Shown one piece after another: positions 16,658 through 25,677 of a stretch of 39,936 nucleotides of DNA. The translations under genes were made by a program, and so were the position numbers. A model generated the notes under the pieces. The model made no database searches, had not been told where the DNA came from, and saw nothing but the letters and a program-made list of their open reading frames with translations. This DNA comes from Nematocida ironsii (Eukaryota > Microsporidia): positions 1-39,936 of the forward strand of contig LTDK01000143.1 in the NCBI GenBank assembly GCA_001642415.1, given 5' to 3'. How positions within the stretch are numbered: the first letter of the stretch is position 1; every line of letters starts with the position of its first letter.

Positions 16658-16748
16658 GTATTTATACTTTAAAGTGGAAGCTTATTTTATTGAATTTCCT
16701 AAATTGGAAAGAATTATAAAATAAGCTTCCACTTTAAAGTATAAATAC
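16658..16748. repeat. Perfect 33-bp inverted repeat with 25-nt loop
   Basis: The left arm 16658-16690 begins GTATTTATACTTTAAAGTGG and the right arm 16716-16748 is its exact reverse complement. Inside the 25-nt loop, TTTCC and GGAAA can extend pairing. The arms themselves hold the palindrome ACTTTAAAGT and a HindIII-type AAGCTT. There is no ORF. The region from 16463 to 17047 is otherwise AT-rich and gene-free. Confidence 0.9.
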
Positions 16749-17047
16749 GAAATGGTTTAGTAAAAAAAATAAAAAAATAAATTCTGAAGAGATAAAAATT
16801 AAAGAAAATTCAAATAAAAAAAGACAGAATTGGTTATAATTTAAGAAAGATTGTGTAAAAAGTTCTGTGTTTATAAGAATTACTTTTTATACATAATGAG
16901 TATATATTGTAGACCGACTGTTAATTACAACACAATATGTCATATAATATGAAAAATAACCTACCAGAATGCGTTTATTTAAATAATACTATTCTGGCAC
17001 TGTGCGAAGCCTGTTACTGCTTCAGCCAAGAACTGCTTTGCTTAAAC

Positions 17048-17389
17048 CTAGCAGTTGCACTTAGAAACACAGTTACCATTGCCATCCTTGACATAGCCTT
17101 CTGGACATTCTTTGCAGTTTCCATCTTTAACACAGTTACCATTGCCATCATTGACATAGCCTGGTGGGCATTCTTTGCACTCTCCATCTTTAACACAGTT
17201 ACCATTGCCATCCTTGACATAGCCTGGTGGGCATTCTTTGCACTCTCCATCTTTAACACAGTTACCATTGCCATCCTTGACATAGCCTGCTGGACATTCT
17301 TTGCAATCTTTGGATTTTGGATTGCAAGCTGCACTTACTAAACTTAAAACTACTAGAACTATTGCTATTATTGTGTATGTTACTCTCAT
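17048..17389 (-). CDS. Secreted Cys-rich protein with 21-residue repeats, 113 aa
   Basis: A signal peptide (MRVTYTIIAIVLVVLSLVSA) is followed by four copies of a 21-residue unit, CKECPPGYVKDGNGNCVKDGE with minor changes, ending SKCNC. Each unit has three cysteines and the CPPGY...NGNC pattern of EGF-like or keratin-associated-type small disulfide modules. At DNA level the 63-bp units are nearly identical, which also opens long antisense frames that I reject. A TATA-like GTATAAATAG lies at 17413-17422, 23 nt before the ATG, matching the TATA of the two genes at 10743 and 11616. Probably a coat or host-interface protein; exact role unknown. Confidence 0.72.
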   Translation of the reverse strand: MRVTYTIIAIVLVVLSLVSAACNPKSKDCKECPAGYVKDGNGNCVKDGECKECPPGYVKDGNGNCVKDGECKECPPGYVNDGNGNCVKDGNCKECPEGYVKDGNGNCVSKCNC

Positions 17390-17412
17390 TATACTTCTCT
17401 TGTTCGTAGTTC

Positions 17413-17422
17413 TATTTATACA
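17413..17422 (-). promoter_or_regulatory. GTATAAATAG TATA box
   Basis: Same 10-mer as at the end of the 30-bp promoter blocks at 10711-10720 and 11587-11596, 23 nt before the ATG at 17389. Confidence 0.6.
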
Positions 17423-17836
17423 TTACCACATCATTTGATGAGAATTAAGAACCAATTATATTTCCTGATTGTTTACTTATTGGGTGTGGGGTATATCATA
17501 TTGATTTAAAATACCCCTGAATACTCCTTAGATATAATCCTGAAATACCCCGTACAGAGTACTTACACAGAATGGATTTTTATGGTATATTTCAGTTATA
17601 ATTCTGGTTGGTTTATAATTATAACGGTAGAATTATAATAATTATAACGGTTAAACTTAGAAATACTTTATTATTTATGATTATTTCAGGTCATTTAATG
17701 GCATATCTTGATTATCTTCTTATACCCAGAAGGTGTGCATAGTCCTTGATTACTCAAATGGTATAAGATATATTTATTATGTATACTTTAAATAATTATG
17801 TGTGTAATACGCTCCATGCATTGTTTAATACATAAA
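17423..17836. other. Intergenic spacer with short direct repeats
   Basis: No gene found. It contains ATAATTATAACGGT twice (about 17616 and 17637) and AATACCCC-type phrases at about 17509 and 17545. Their roles are unknown. Confidence 0.4.
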
Positions 17837-19027
17837 TTAACTAACTATCTTCTTATAATAGCAAGCATAGTCATTTTCACACGTATCTGTTCTTACGGCT
17901 TGATTTTTGTGTACTTTTAATAGATTATTATACGCTCTTCTGTGGTCATTGAATTGATTTTCTAATGGATTTATTTTTTCATGTGATATATTATTATCAA
18001 TTGCATTTCTTACCTGTTTCTCTATCTCATTTGATTTAGCAAGTGCTTTTTCTAGTATATCTTCTGATAAGAATGATGTTTTACTCTTCTCTACGTATAT
18101 CCCTGTGCGTATAAACCATATTGGTAGTATATAATAAGAGAAAATGAAAAGTGTCATGACTATACAGGCCGCTCCTACTTTATGTATAAGTGCATTTATA
18201 GTGGTAGGTATAGCATATATCTTATTGTATAACCATAAGTCTACCTCATAGAGTTTGTCAAGTTCATCAGAAATCATCGTGATTTCATCAAATGTAAAGT
18301 TGTATTCGGTTGCCTTCGTTGAGTTTAACCTATTCTTTAATTTCATTTTTTTACTGCTGTTCAGTTTTTGGATTGCTCTAGAAGTATCATCAAGGTCTTT
18401 AAAGTATATAGAAGAACTGCCTTTAGAATTAGTTACATCGGATGTACCGGGTATTGTTGGTTGATCGGATGCATCGGGTATTGTTAGTTGATCAGATGCA
18501 TCGGGTATTGTTAGTTGATCAGATGCATCGGGTATTGTTAGTTGATCGGATGCATCGGGTATTGTTAGTTGATCAGATGCATCGGGTATTGTTAGTTGAT
18601 CAGATGCATCGGGTATTGTTGGTTGATCAGATGTATCAGATGTTATTGGCTCTGGGGTTTCAATCAATTGCTCTGTCTCATTTATTCCAATTGCTGTGCT
18701 CTTTAAGCAATTATAATCTATAAGCTTAGAGGCTTCTACAGCCTCTTGAGCCTCTTCTTCTGATTCAAGCATCTTTTGGTGTAGTATGCATCTGATTAAC
18801 TTGTTTCTTAAATTATTGCTGTCTGTACTGCCTTTGTACTTGTGTGAGTTTGCAAGTGATTGAATTATCCAGAAAATAATGTAAATACTGGACATAATTG
18901 AGAACACCCACATGAAAAAGTTTGCAGATGGATGAAGTCTTCTAAATGCTTTTAATGTTGGTTCTAAATCACCTACTCCTGAATACAGTGGAGTGCAGTG
19001 GCCATTGTCTTCTGGACTACAAGTCAT
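17837..19027 (-). CDS. Two-TM protein with DASDQLTIP repeats, 396 aa
   Basis: The open frame extends to a TTG at 19051, but the first ATG is at 19025-19027 (MTCSPEDNGHC), which I take as the start. A hydrophobic segment at about residues 35-58 (FFMWVFSIMSSIYIIFWII) and a second at about 285-310 (VGAACIVMTLFIFSYYILPIWF) enclose a 220-residue loop. That loop carries seven tandem copies of a nine-residue unit, DASDQLTIP, about residues 130-195. The C-terminal part is helical and charged. I recognise no family. The repeat loop could be lumenal/extracellular or cytosolic depending on orientation. Confidence 0.65.
   Translation of the reverse strand: MTCSPEDNGHCTPLYSGVGDLEPTLKAFRRLHPSANFFMWVFSIMSSIYIIFWIIQSLANSHKYKGSTDSNNLRNKLIRCILHQKMLESEEEAQEAVEASKLIDYNCLKSTAIGINETEQLIETPEPITSDTSDQPTIPDASDQLTIPDASDQLTIPDASDQLTIPDASDQLTIPDASDQLTIPDASDQPTIPGTSDVTNSKGSSSIYFKDLDDTSRAIQKLNSSKKMKLKNRLNSTKATEYNFTFDEITMISDELDKLYEVDLWLYNKIYAIPTTINALIHKVGAACIVMTLFIFSYYILPIWFIRTGIYVEKSKTSFLSEDILEKALAKSNEIEKQVRNAIDNNISHEKINPLENQFNDHRRAYNNLLKVHKNQAVRTDTCENDYACYYKKIVS
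18441..18635. repeat. 27-bp minisatellite (7 units) in coding sequence
   Basis: Units of GATGCATCGGGTATTGTTAG plus TTGATCA, differing mainly by one A/G change (GATCAGAT or GATCGGAT), encode DASDQLTIP on the minus strand. Near-identity at silent positions shows recent expansion. Confidence 0.9.
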
Positions 19028-19083
19028 TTTTATAAGAATTTTATTTTGCAATTATTAAAATAACTGAAAGTTAAAAAATTTAT

Positions 19084-21660
19084 ATGACAAGAATACTATT
19101 CGGACAGAGAGCAATTAAAAGAGAAAAAAAGGAAACTAAGGATGTGATTTATCCGCATGGAGCGCATGTACTGGGAGCATTTTATATGGAGAGACGAGAC
19201 TCTATTAGATTTAAGCTACCCAATGGGAAACTGGGGATAGTGCTAAAAAGGGGACTTGAGAATGACATAGAAGGACAGAATACTACTCTGCCTAGAATTA
19301 TGGTAAAGAAATTCCGTAAGGATATATACGTTGAACTGCTTGTGCAGGGTACAAATGAGTCTGGGTATGAGTGTACTATTTTTACACAGAAGATGCTTAA
19401 GCCGAATTCAATAGTCACTGGGATAATTGAAGGTAAAGAAGAAATAGGATACAGTGTGGCACTGGGTATACCAGGGAAGAGTGCTCTTCTAAAGACAAGT
19501 AAGACGTATGAAGAGGGAGAACTTGGAACTTTCCAAGTCACTGCAGTTACTAGTTCTACTTATATGCTGGGTGACACCATAGACAGAGAAATTTACATTG
19601 GAGAAAAGTCAGAAATATCCCCGGGAATTATAGTGAGAACGAATGTGACAGGAAGGCCACGGTACGTACTTGGAGACATTCGACCAAGGTATACAAGAAT
19701 GCACTACTCATACACTGCAGAGGGAATGACCGTAAGTAATCTGATTGTAGAGAGTAAAGAAGAGCTAGTAGAGGAAGACCAGCAGAATTCAATTATTGTA
19801 TTTGTCTCTGAGGATAAGAGTCTTATCCATGCTGTGCCAGTTGAGGAATATGCTAATGATATACACAGAAACCTTCCATCGCCAGACTTAGTTGGGCAGG
19901 TACTTAATGGAGAGGTTGAGCTAGTTAAAAAAACCGGCCTGTCAACTGTTAAACTGGAAAATGGTCTACTTTCTGTACTCTATGAGGAGCACTACTCAGA
20001 TATTTCTAGAAAGGGTTCTATGCCATCATTCTCAGAAGGGGATACAATACAAGTGTGTGTCTATATGATTAATGGGTACTCAGTTGTAGTTACTGCTAAA
20101 GAGTCCTTTATAAAAGCAGCTCAAACAGACTATGCTCCAAAGATAGGATCATGTGTTATAGCCATGGTAAAGAGTAATACTCCTGTCTCCCGTATATGTG
20201 AGACCATTGGAGGAATCCCTATTATTGTTAAAAGAGTAGATGATGGAACTGATTCTGAAATAGGTGCCATTAAATACGTAAAGGTTAAAAAATACACAGA
20301 AGAAACAGGATACTTCCTAGGAACAATAATCAAAAAACCCCGCATCTTATCACTAGAAGACAAAGAGAACGTAGAACACAAACAGAAGAAACAGAAAAAG
20401 GATAAGAAAGAGAAGAAGGAAAAGAAGCAAATGAGTGAGGAGGAGTGGGCTAATCATCTTCTTAAAAACCAAGCCATAAGACTAGAAACCATTAAACAGT
20501 TTAAGAATGGTGATGTTGTAACAGGAACAATATCCAGCATATACCAATACGGTGCTTTTATTAGAATCACAAAGTACATCACCGCTAGAATACAAATAGG
20601 AGAAATAAGCAGTAGATTTGTCCAGGACTGGGCAACCCTCATACACCTCGGTCAGAAAGTGAAAGTCGTCCTGTTTGATATTGATTATGACACAGGGAAG
20701 CTTGAAGCATCCATTAAGAAATATGAAATACTTAACTCAATCGAAGCAGCACCCGCTGAGAGTACACAGTCAGAATTAGCCAATACTATTGAAACTGAAG
20801 CACAACCATTGGTATACGGTATAGAAGATAGTGAAGAAACAGAAGAAGACAGTTCTGATGAGGATGAAGACCTTAAAATGGAACTATTCAACAGTAAGGA
20901 TAGTATTACTCCATGGACTAAGCGTATGCAGAATATGCAACCAGATGGTCTTATTAAGATATTCAACAAGGCAATCAATTACTTACAGTCACCCGACTCT
21001 AAGAAACAAATCTGTCTCGTATACGTAACCTTACTTGGGGATATTAAGTGCCCTATTAAACCAGAATATTTAGTCCCATTAGAAGAGGGTATTAAAAGGG
21101 AAGGGAGTGTTTTCCTTAAGAAAGTAATCGATACAATACGTACCGGTAAGAATAGAGATTTATACAGAGATGTCTGTATACGATACATTAAAGAAAGGAG
21201 TGATTCCCCATTCGGGTATAAAGAGTTAATTAATTATGCACGGGTTCAGAAGAGTCTTGATCAGATCAGAACAGTGCCTGACCTTCTGTCACGTGCTGAT
21301 ATGAAACATGCTGATAGAAAATCAGTTGAAATTGCTTATATAGAAGCACTCTACAGCCTATCAAAGATTGAAGGACGATCAGTGATTGAACAGCAAATAT
21401 CTAAGATAGAGAATAAGAGCAAGGAAGAGTGGATCATTAAGTACATCACACTTGAAATGGGAAGCATTGATAAGGCAGCAGATATTGCATACACCAGGAA
21501 TGTCCTTCATAAATCGGTTAATTCAACAGGCATAGCAGAAGAGGCCATTAAAAGCCTGTTTAAAATGTACTTGAAATTTGAAAAGGAGTACGGCACAAAG
21601 GAAAGGGAAGAGAAAGTGCTTGAACTAGCAAAGGAGTACGTTGCTAAATTAGACAAATAA
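19084..21660 (+). CDS. RRP5: rRNA biogenesis protein Rrp5 (PDCD11), 858 aa
   Basis: Rrp5 binds pre-rRNA and is needed for maturation of both ribosomal subunits. The N-terminal half holds several degenerate S1/OB-type RNA-binding folds. A clear S1 domain is at about residues 475-546 (NGDVVTGTISSIYQYGAFIRI, core GTISSIYQYGAFI, ending FDIDYDTGKLEASIK). A Lys-rich stretch (about 435-452) precedes it and an acidic stretch (about 580-600) follows. The C-terminal 240 residues form HAT/TPR helices ending in LFKMYLKFEKEYGTKE, the usual last repeat. Yeast Rrp5 is 1729 residues with 12 S1 domains, so this is a half-size version with fewer S1 repeats. It ends 142 bp from the convergent RPB3. Confidence 0.88.
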   Translation: MTRILFGQRAIKREKKETKDVIYPHGAHVLGAFYMERRDSIRFKLPNGKLGIVLKRGLENDIEGQNTTLPRIMVKKFRKDIYVELLVQGTNESGYECTIFTQKMLKPNSIVTGIIEGKEEIGYSVALGIPGKSALLKTSKTYEEGELGTFQVTAVTSSTYMLGDTIDREIYIGEKSEISPGIIVRTNVTGRPRYVLGDIRPRYTRMHYSYTAEGMTVSNLIVESKEELVEEDQQNSIIVFVSEDKSLIHAVPVEEYANDIHRNLPSPDLVGQVLNGEVELVKKTGLSTVKLENGLLSVLYEEHYSDISRKGSMPSFSEGDTIQVCVYMINGYSVVVTAKESFIKAAQTDYAPKIGSCVIAMVKSNTPVSRICETIGGIPIIVKRVDDGTDSEIGAIKYVKVKKYTEETGYFLGTIIKKPRILSLEDKENVEHKQKKQKKDKKEKKEKKQMSEEEWANHLLKNQAIRLETIKQFKNGDVVTGTISSIYQYGAFIRITKYITARIQIGEISSRFVQDWATLIHLGQKVKVVLFDIDYDTGKLEASIKKYEILNSIEAAPAESTQSELANTIETEAQPLVYGIEDSEETEEDSSDEDEDLKMELFNSKDSITPWTKRMQNMQPDGLIKIFNKAINYLQSPDSKKQICLVYVTLLGDIKCPIKPEYLVPLEEGIKREGSVFLKKVIDTIRTGKNRDLYRDVCIRYIKERSDSPFGYKELINYARVQKSLDQIRTVPDLLSRADMKHADRKSVEIAYIEALYSLSKIEGRSVIEQQISKIENKSKEEWIIKYITLEMGSIDKAADIAYTRNVLHKSVNSTGIAEEAIKSLFKMYLKFEKEYGTKEREEKVLELAKEYVAKLDK

Positions 21661-21746
21661 AAGGTCTTTATATGTGAACCAGCTTGAATAAGCAAATTAA
21701 ACCATTACCACAGGAACTGAAACCAAAATTATTATTTATTTTTAAT

Positions 21747-21763
21747 ATAACCCGATATAACCC
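21747..21763 (-). repeat. Dispersed element, copy 8
   Basis: ATAACCCGATATAACCC, exact reverse complement of consensus, between the convergent ends of RRP5 and RPB3. Confidence 0.75.
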
Positions 21764-21802
21764 TAAATATACTTATACACTAATTATATACTTATACACT
21801 AA

Positions 21803-22567
21803 TTAGATATCTTCTAGTGCATCCCTTACATGCTTTAATTTATCCTTAAGGACTTGTACTGCCCTGGAGAGTACTTCCATGGGTTTTAATGAACCCTTTA
21901 CTACTTCAACATTAAAGTAAAACTTGCTTGGGTCTACACTGTGCACGTACTCCTCAGACTGTGCTGGTGTGGACTTATCAGAGAACCATGGGGTTGGCCA
22001 TTCTTTATTAATACTCTTCTCATGCCAGAATTTCGTATGGCGTAATGAATTATCTTCATCATACCCAAATGCAACTGTAGATACGGGTGACCATTTAGAG
22101 TGCTTCTTACCAATGCCTTTTACAGCTATACACTTGCACTTAATTGATTGCTTATGGCCTAACCTGGTTATAATAGAAGGATACCTTGGATCACCAATGT
22201 TTATTGGATCACCACCCTCTACAAAAAGACTCTTTGATGTGACTGTCATTGGTGTCTGCCCATCATTCTTTACATCCAGTACGATCGAGATGGAACAGTT
22301 CTTACAAAAACTCTTACAACTGCAATCCTTTGGATAGAGATACTTCTCTACTAAACTGCTTTCAATCGGGATTAGTCCAAGTCTGTCAGTTGTCATCTCC
22401 TCTGGAATAACCGTATAATTCTTATCAAACTGTACAATATCTATGGCTAGTGTGGGTATCTCAGTCATTATTACTCTTCTAAGTGCATTTGCCATCCCAA
22501 GTGTACACCCTTCTAATGTAAATTTAATACTCTCCTCTGTAAGTTCTTCTATTTCTATTTTTACCAT
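21803..22567 (-). CDS. RPB3: RNA polymerase II subunit Rpb3, 254 aa
   Basis: An alpha-like assembly subunit that dimerises with Rpb11 to nucleate Pol II. Signature alpha motif MANALRRVIMTEIPTLAID at about residues 25-43, DRLGLIPI at 61-68, and the Rpb3 zinc site Cys82, Cys84, Cys88, Cys91 (DCSCKSFCKNC). The segment KGIGKKHSKWSPVSTVAFGYD is the Rpb3 version of the conserved domain-2 loop, and the C-terminal helix (LSRAVQVLKDKL) is the dimer helix. The zinc motif and KKHSKW favour Rpb3 over the Pol I/III homologue Rpc40. The length is slightly under yeast Rpb3 (318) because the C-terminal tail is missing. Confidence 0.92.
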   Translation of the reverse strand: MVKIEIEELTEESIKFTLEGCTLGMANALRRVIMTEIPTLAIDIVQFDKNYTVIPEEMTTDRLGLIPIESSLVEKYLYPKDCSCKSFCKNCSISIVLDVKNDGQTPMTVTSKSLFVEGGDPINIGDPRYPSIITRLGHKQSIKCKCIAVKGIGKKHSKWSPVSTVAFGYDEDNSLRHTKFWHEKSINKEWPTPWFSDKSTPAQSEEYVHSVDPSKFYFNVEVVKGSLKPMEVLSRAVQVLKDKLKHVRDALEDI

Positions 22568-22650
22568 AAAAATAATTTACAAGATTCACTTTATACATCC
22601 AATACACCCCTCATACACTAAAATACCAAATTGGTTTATTATTATATTCT

Positions 22651-22667
22651 ATAACCCGATATAACCC
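22651..22667 (-). repeat. Dispersed element, copy 9
   Basis: ATAACCCGATATAACCC in the divergent RPB3 / 208-aa gene promoter region. Confidence 0.75.
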
Positions 22668-22776
22668 AAATATTCTACTGTATTATTGGTCATATTTATA
22701 GGAGTATATTTGATCCTCTGCTGGGATTCGTAGTCTAATTTTAATTATAAATTCAATTAAAATTATTATTATAAAA

Positions 22777-23403
22777 ATGAATTTGAAAGTACAGCTATTA
22801 CTAGTCACTGCATCATTTGGATTGATCATGGGTGGTATACTCACAACATTATTTATTACAAGAATGCCCAGGGATATAAATTATACTGTAGAAGTAATCG
22901 GTATATCTGATAATGAAGAATTATTAAAGTCATTTGAAGACTCTCTCGTTACAGAAACTACATGGTTAAATGTACTATGGGACTTCTCCATAATTAATTC
23001 AAAACAGGAAATAACCCAAAATATATCAAATATTGAATTCTTCACTGATACAGCAACTATGGATACATCTATAACCAGCTTAAATTTACTTGATGGTCCT
23101 ATGATTACCAGTAATAAGGATTATATCATATTTGAGAATATCCCGGATATTCATTATTTCTATTTCTCAAGTAGTAAGAATTCTTCATTTGAGTATGTCA
23201 TACATGCGTATAACCATAATTTATTTGATGTTCAGACAGGAGTTTGTTTATTTTATAGGGAGGATGATGAATTAAAAGGGTATTTATTGAATAATATCAG
23301 ACTAAGAGCTGTAAGATCAACAAAAATAATATTATTAGTAGAGAATGAATTAAAATTAGAAAGAATAATAGATTTTAGTGGTAATTCATATGAATTTGTA
23401 TGA
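22777..23403 (+). CDS. Signal-anchored protein of unknown function, 208 aa
   Basis: The N-terminal hydrophobic segment at about residues 5-28 (QLLLVTASFGLIMGGILTTLFI) is either a signal peptide or a type II membrane anchor. The remaining 180 residues look globular and beta-rich, without repeats or low complexity, and carry a single Cys (TGVCLFY). No motif recognised. The flanks are AT-rich; the next gene downstream is the mucin-like secreted protein. Confidence 0.6.
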   Translation: MNLKVQLLLVTASFGLIMGGILTTLFITRMPRDINYTVEVIGISDNEELLKSFEDSLVTETTWLNVLWDFSIINSKQEITQNISNIEFFTDTATMDTSITSLNLLDGPMITSNKDYIIFENIPDIHYFYFSSSKNSSFEYVIHAYNHNLFDVQTGVCLFYREDDELKGYLLNNIRLRAVRSTKIILLVENELKLERIIDFSGNSYEFV

Positions 23404-23523
23404 TAAATAATGAAATATTTCCATATATGTACATTTATAATTATAATCCGTTAATTAATTAATTATCTATTTGATTATATATGATAATTTATAATAATAA
23501 ATAGGATTATTCTAATAAATTTT

Positions 23524-24732
23524 ATGAGAGTGTATTATATAAGTATACTCCTATTTATAAGTAGTATTATAACAACAGATAGTAATGAAATGAATAAAAT
23601 CAATGAATATAAGCATATTGAAAGAGTAAAACAATTAGAAACCCGTATAAAAACCATGAGAGATAATGTAAGTACAATAAAACCATCAATGACACATAAA
23701 AAGAAAACAAATATATTACTAAATATACAACAGAAGATAAAATCAGGTATATCAGCAGGTACAAGTGGTACAAGTAATACATCAGGTATATCAGGTACAA
23801 GTAGTACAAGCAGTTCATCAGGTACAAGTAGTACATCAAATATATCAGGTACACCATCACGTATACTACGCACGGGCAGTGTATCAGGTACAGATAGTAT
23901 GGGTAGTACACCAGATATGTCTAATATACTACGTATACCATGTATACCAGATATGTCTAATATGGTATATAAACCATATCCACGTACACCTAGTATACCT
24001 AATATACCAAGTATGGAGATACCGTATAAAGAATGTATAACAAATACACCAGATACACCAGATATATCAGTATATGAATATAATGGATGTACACCGGATA
24101 TGCCAGTATATAAAGAATATGAATATAATGGATGTACACCATATAAGCATATTATACCTAATAGTACACCCAGTATAGGCAGTGCACCTGATAAGCCTAG
24201 AAGGCATAATAGTATACCTAATATATCTAATACACTAAGTATACCACATACACCAGCCATATCCAGTATGTCTAATGCAGTCAGTACACCTAATATGTCT
24301 AATACACCTAATACATCTGATGGGATGAGTAGTACACCTCCTGTACCTAGACGTAATATAAATAAGTCTAATACACCACCAGTACCTGCACCTAGACGTG
24401 ATATAAATAAGTCTGATAAGTCTAATACACCTAATAAGTCTAATACATCTGATACGTCTAATACATCTGGTATGTCTGATGGAGTGAGTAATACACCTTC
24501 TGTACCCGTGCCTAGGCATAGTCTTAATAAGCCTATAAATCCATTACTTGACCCTGTTACATGCACTCAGAATATGCCACCAACAAAGAATATCGAATAT
24601 TTAATGGTGGATACGTGCTTTGAATGTATAAATGTACTGGAAATATACTTATTATACTTAAACATACAAGTGAAGGACTTGCCCAGTATAAGAAAGGACT
24701 TATTAAGAATTATTGAATCAGCCAGGGAATAA
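23524..24732 (+). CDS. Secreted Ser/Thr/Pro-rich mucin-like protein, 402 aa
   Basis: A signal peptide (MRVYYISILLFISSIITT) is followed by a short basic helical region (residues 20-75), then 270 residues dominated by Ser, Thr, Asn, Pro and Gly in imperfect units: GTSSTSNISGT, SIPNIPS, ISNTLSIPHTP, SNTPNTSD, PVPRRNINKSN. Units such as SGTSSTS and SNTPN are separated by occasional Met or Asp. The last 60 residues are not repetitive and hold CxxC-type cysteines (DTCFECINVLEIYLL) and two helices. The composition is like O-glycosylated mucins or spore-surface adhesins. Low codon variety opens a long antisense frame (23535-24566) that I reject. Function unknown. Confidence 0.68.
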   Translation: MRVYYISILLFISSIITTDSNEMNKINEYKHIERVKQLETRIKTMRDNVSTIKPSMTHKKKTNILLNIQQKIKSGISAGTSGTSNTSGISGTSSTSSSSGTSSTSNISGTPSRILRTGSVSGTDSMGSTPDMSNILRIPCIPDMSNMVYKPYPRTPSIPNIPSMEIPYKECITNTPDTPDISVYEYNGCTPDMPVYKEYEYNGCTPYKHIIPNSTPSIGSAPDKPRRHNSIPNISNTLSIPHTPAISSMSNAVSTPNMSNTPNTSDGMSSTPPVPRRNINKSNTPPVPAPRRDINKSDKSNTPNKSNTSDTSNTSGMSDGVSNTPSVPVPRHSLNKPINPLLDPVTCTQNMPPTKNIEYLMVDTCFECINVLEIYLLYLNIQVKDLPSIRKDLLRIIESARE

Positions 24733-24765
24733 TCTGTATAATAATAAAGGAATAAATTAAATTTC

Positions 24766-24782
24766 GGGTTATGTCGGGTTAT
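24766..24782 (+). repeat. Dispersed element, copy 10
   Basis: GGGTTATGTCGGGTTAT, one mismatch, between convergent ends of the mucin-like gene and adenylate kinase. Confidence 0.75.
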
Positions 24783-24820
24783 TGTATGAATTATAAGCAG
24801 AAATTTACTTTACTTCTTTA

Positions 24821-25483
24821 TTAAAGAAATCTTTCGGGAGTGTTCTGATCAAATTCCAATTTTTGGACTTCTTCCAGGATGAGCTCGGAAATTCTTTCTT
24901 TTGGCTGACTGCCATCAATCCGAGTGAGCTTGTTCATTTTTATGGCTTTTTCAATTACAGCCCCGGTTTTCTCAATAAAATCTAAAATGCGTCCTTTTAT
25001 TAGCTCAGCACGGTCATCACCCCGTTTCTCAAGGGGTTCTCCAGTTACATCATCATACCCTGGGATCTTTGGTGGGTTGTACTTTGTGTGATATATCCTG
25101 CCAGATGGAATATGGCAAAGTCTTCCCTCTGCTCTGTCTATAATATAGTCCATGGGAGTGTCTAGGAATAATATCCTGTCATAATAAAATTCTATTGAAT
25201 CTAATTGATCTACAGTCCTTGGATACCCATCTAGTATAAACCCACCTGAAATACCTTTAATGTGCTCATTAATTAGTTCTCTAATGACACTGTCACTTAC
25301 GAACTGGCCTGTATTTAGCTGTTTTTTAATATAAATGGCTAATTCTGTGTCTTTCCTCATCTCATTTCTTAAAATATCACCTGATGATATGTGAGGTACC
25401 CCTAATTTATCAGAAAGTATCTTGCACTGCGTACCCTTCCCTGCTAATGGTGGCCCTATCATTAATATTTTGCACATTCTCAT
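24821..25483 (-). CDS. Adenylate kinase, long (LID) form, 220 aa
   Basis: Converts ATP + AMP to 2 ADP. The P-loop GPPLAGKGTQC is at residues 10-20; the AMP site SSGDILR and DGYPRTVDQ follow; the LID domain is the long form, with GRLCHIPSGRIYH, YNPPK and DDVTGEPLEKRGDD. This is the AK2/Adk1 type. The residue after GPP is Leu13 where nearly all adenylate kinases have Gly. A second ATG two codons on (MCKILMIG) could also be used. Microsporidia lack oxidative phosphorylation, so nucleotide balance depends on imported ATP and this enzyme. The gene is divergent from tRNA-Leu and the Csm1-like gene. Confidence 0.92.
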   Translation of the reverse strand: MRMCKILMIGPPLAGKGTQCKILSDKLGVPHISSGDILRNEMRKDTELAIYIKKQLNTGQFVSDSVIRELINEHIKGISGGFILDGYPRTVDQLDSIEFYYDRILFLDTPMDYIIDRAEGRLCHIPSGRIYHTKYNPPKIPGYDDVTGEPLEKRGDDRAELIKGRILDFIEKTGAVIEKAIKMNKLTRIDGSQPKERISELILEEVQKLEFDQNTPERFL

Positions 25484-25568
25484 ATATACTTTTTATGACT
25501 TATAATAAAATATTTAATAATATACATACAGTACTTAAACGAGACAGTCTGTCTCCTATAATGAATAA

Positions 25569-25650
25569 GGCATCTTGGTCGAGTGGTCTAAGACGTGGCA
25601 CTCAAGATGCTATCCTTTACAGGGCGTGGGTTCGAATCCCACAGATGTCA
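25569..25650 (+). tRNA. tRNA-Leu (CAA), intronless
   Basis: An 82-nt class II tRNA. Acceptor GGCATCT pairs with AGATGTC (one G-U), discriminator A at 25650. Anticodon stem TGGCA/TGCTA closes loop CTCAAGA with anticodon CAA. The variable arm has CCT-TTAC-AGG, and the T arm GTGGG-TTCGAAT-CCCAC. Many eukaryotes carry an intron in this tRNA after position 37; here the loop is contiguous. The Csm1-like ORF starts 27 bp downstream. Confidence 0.95.
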
Positions 25651-25677
25651 TTTTTTACATTTCTTAATTTTTGTTTT

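Noticed and set aside
16937..17341. 134-aa plus-strand frame with repeated TVTIAILDIA units
   Set aside because: It is the antisense of the 63-bp repeats of the minus-strand Cys-rich gene, which has a signal peptide, TATA box and sensible repeat unit.
23535..24566. 343-aa minus-strand frame
   Set aside because: Antisense of the mucin-like gene; the low-complexity Ser/Thr/Pro codons avoid antisense stops. The plus frame has the signal peptide.
25384..25677. N-terminal extension of the Csm1-like ORF
   Set aside because: It runs through tRNA-Leu and antisense to adenylate kinase; the first ATG after the tRNA gives a family-like start.
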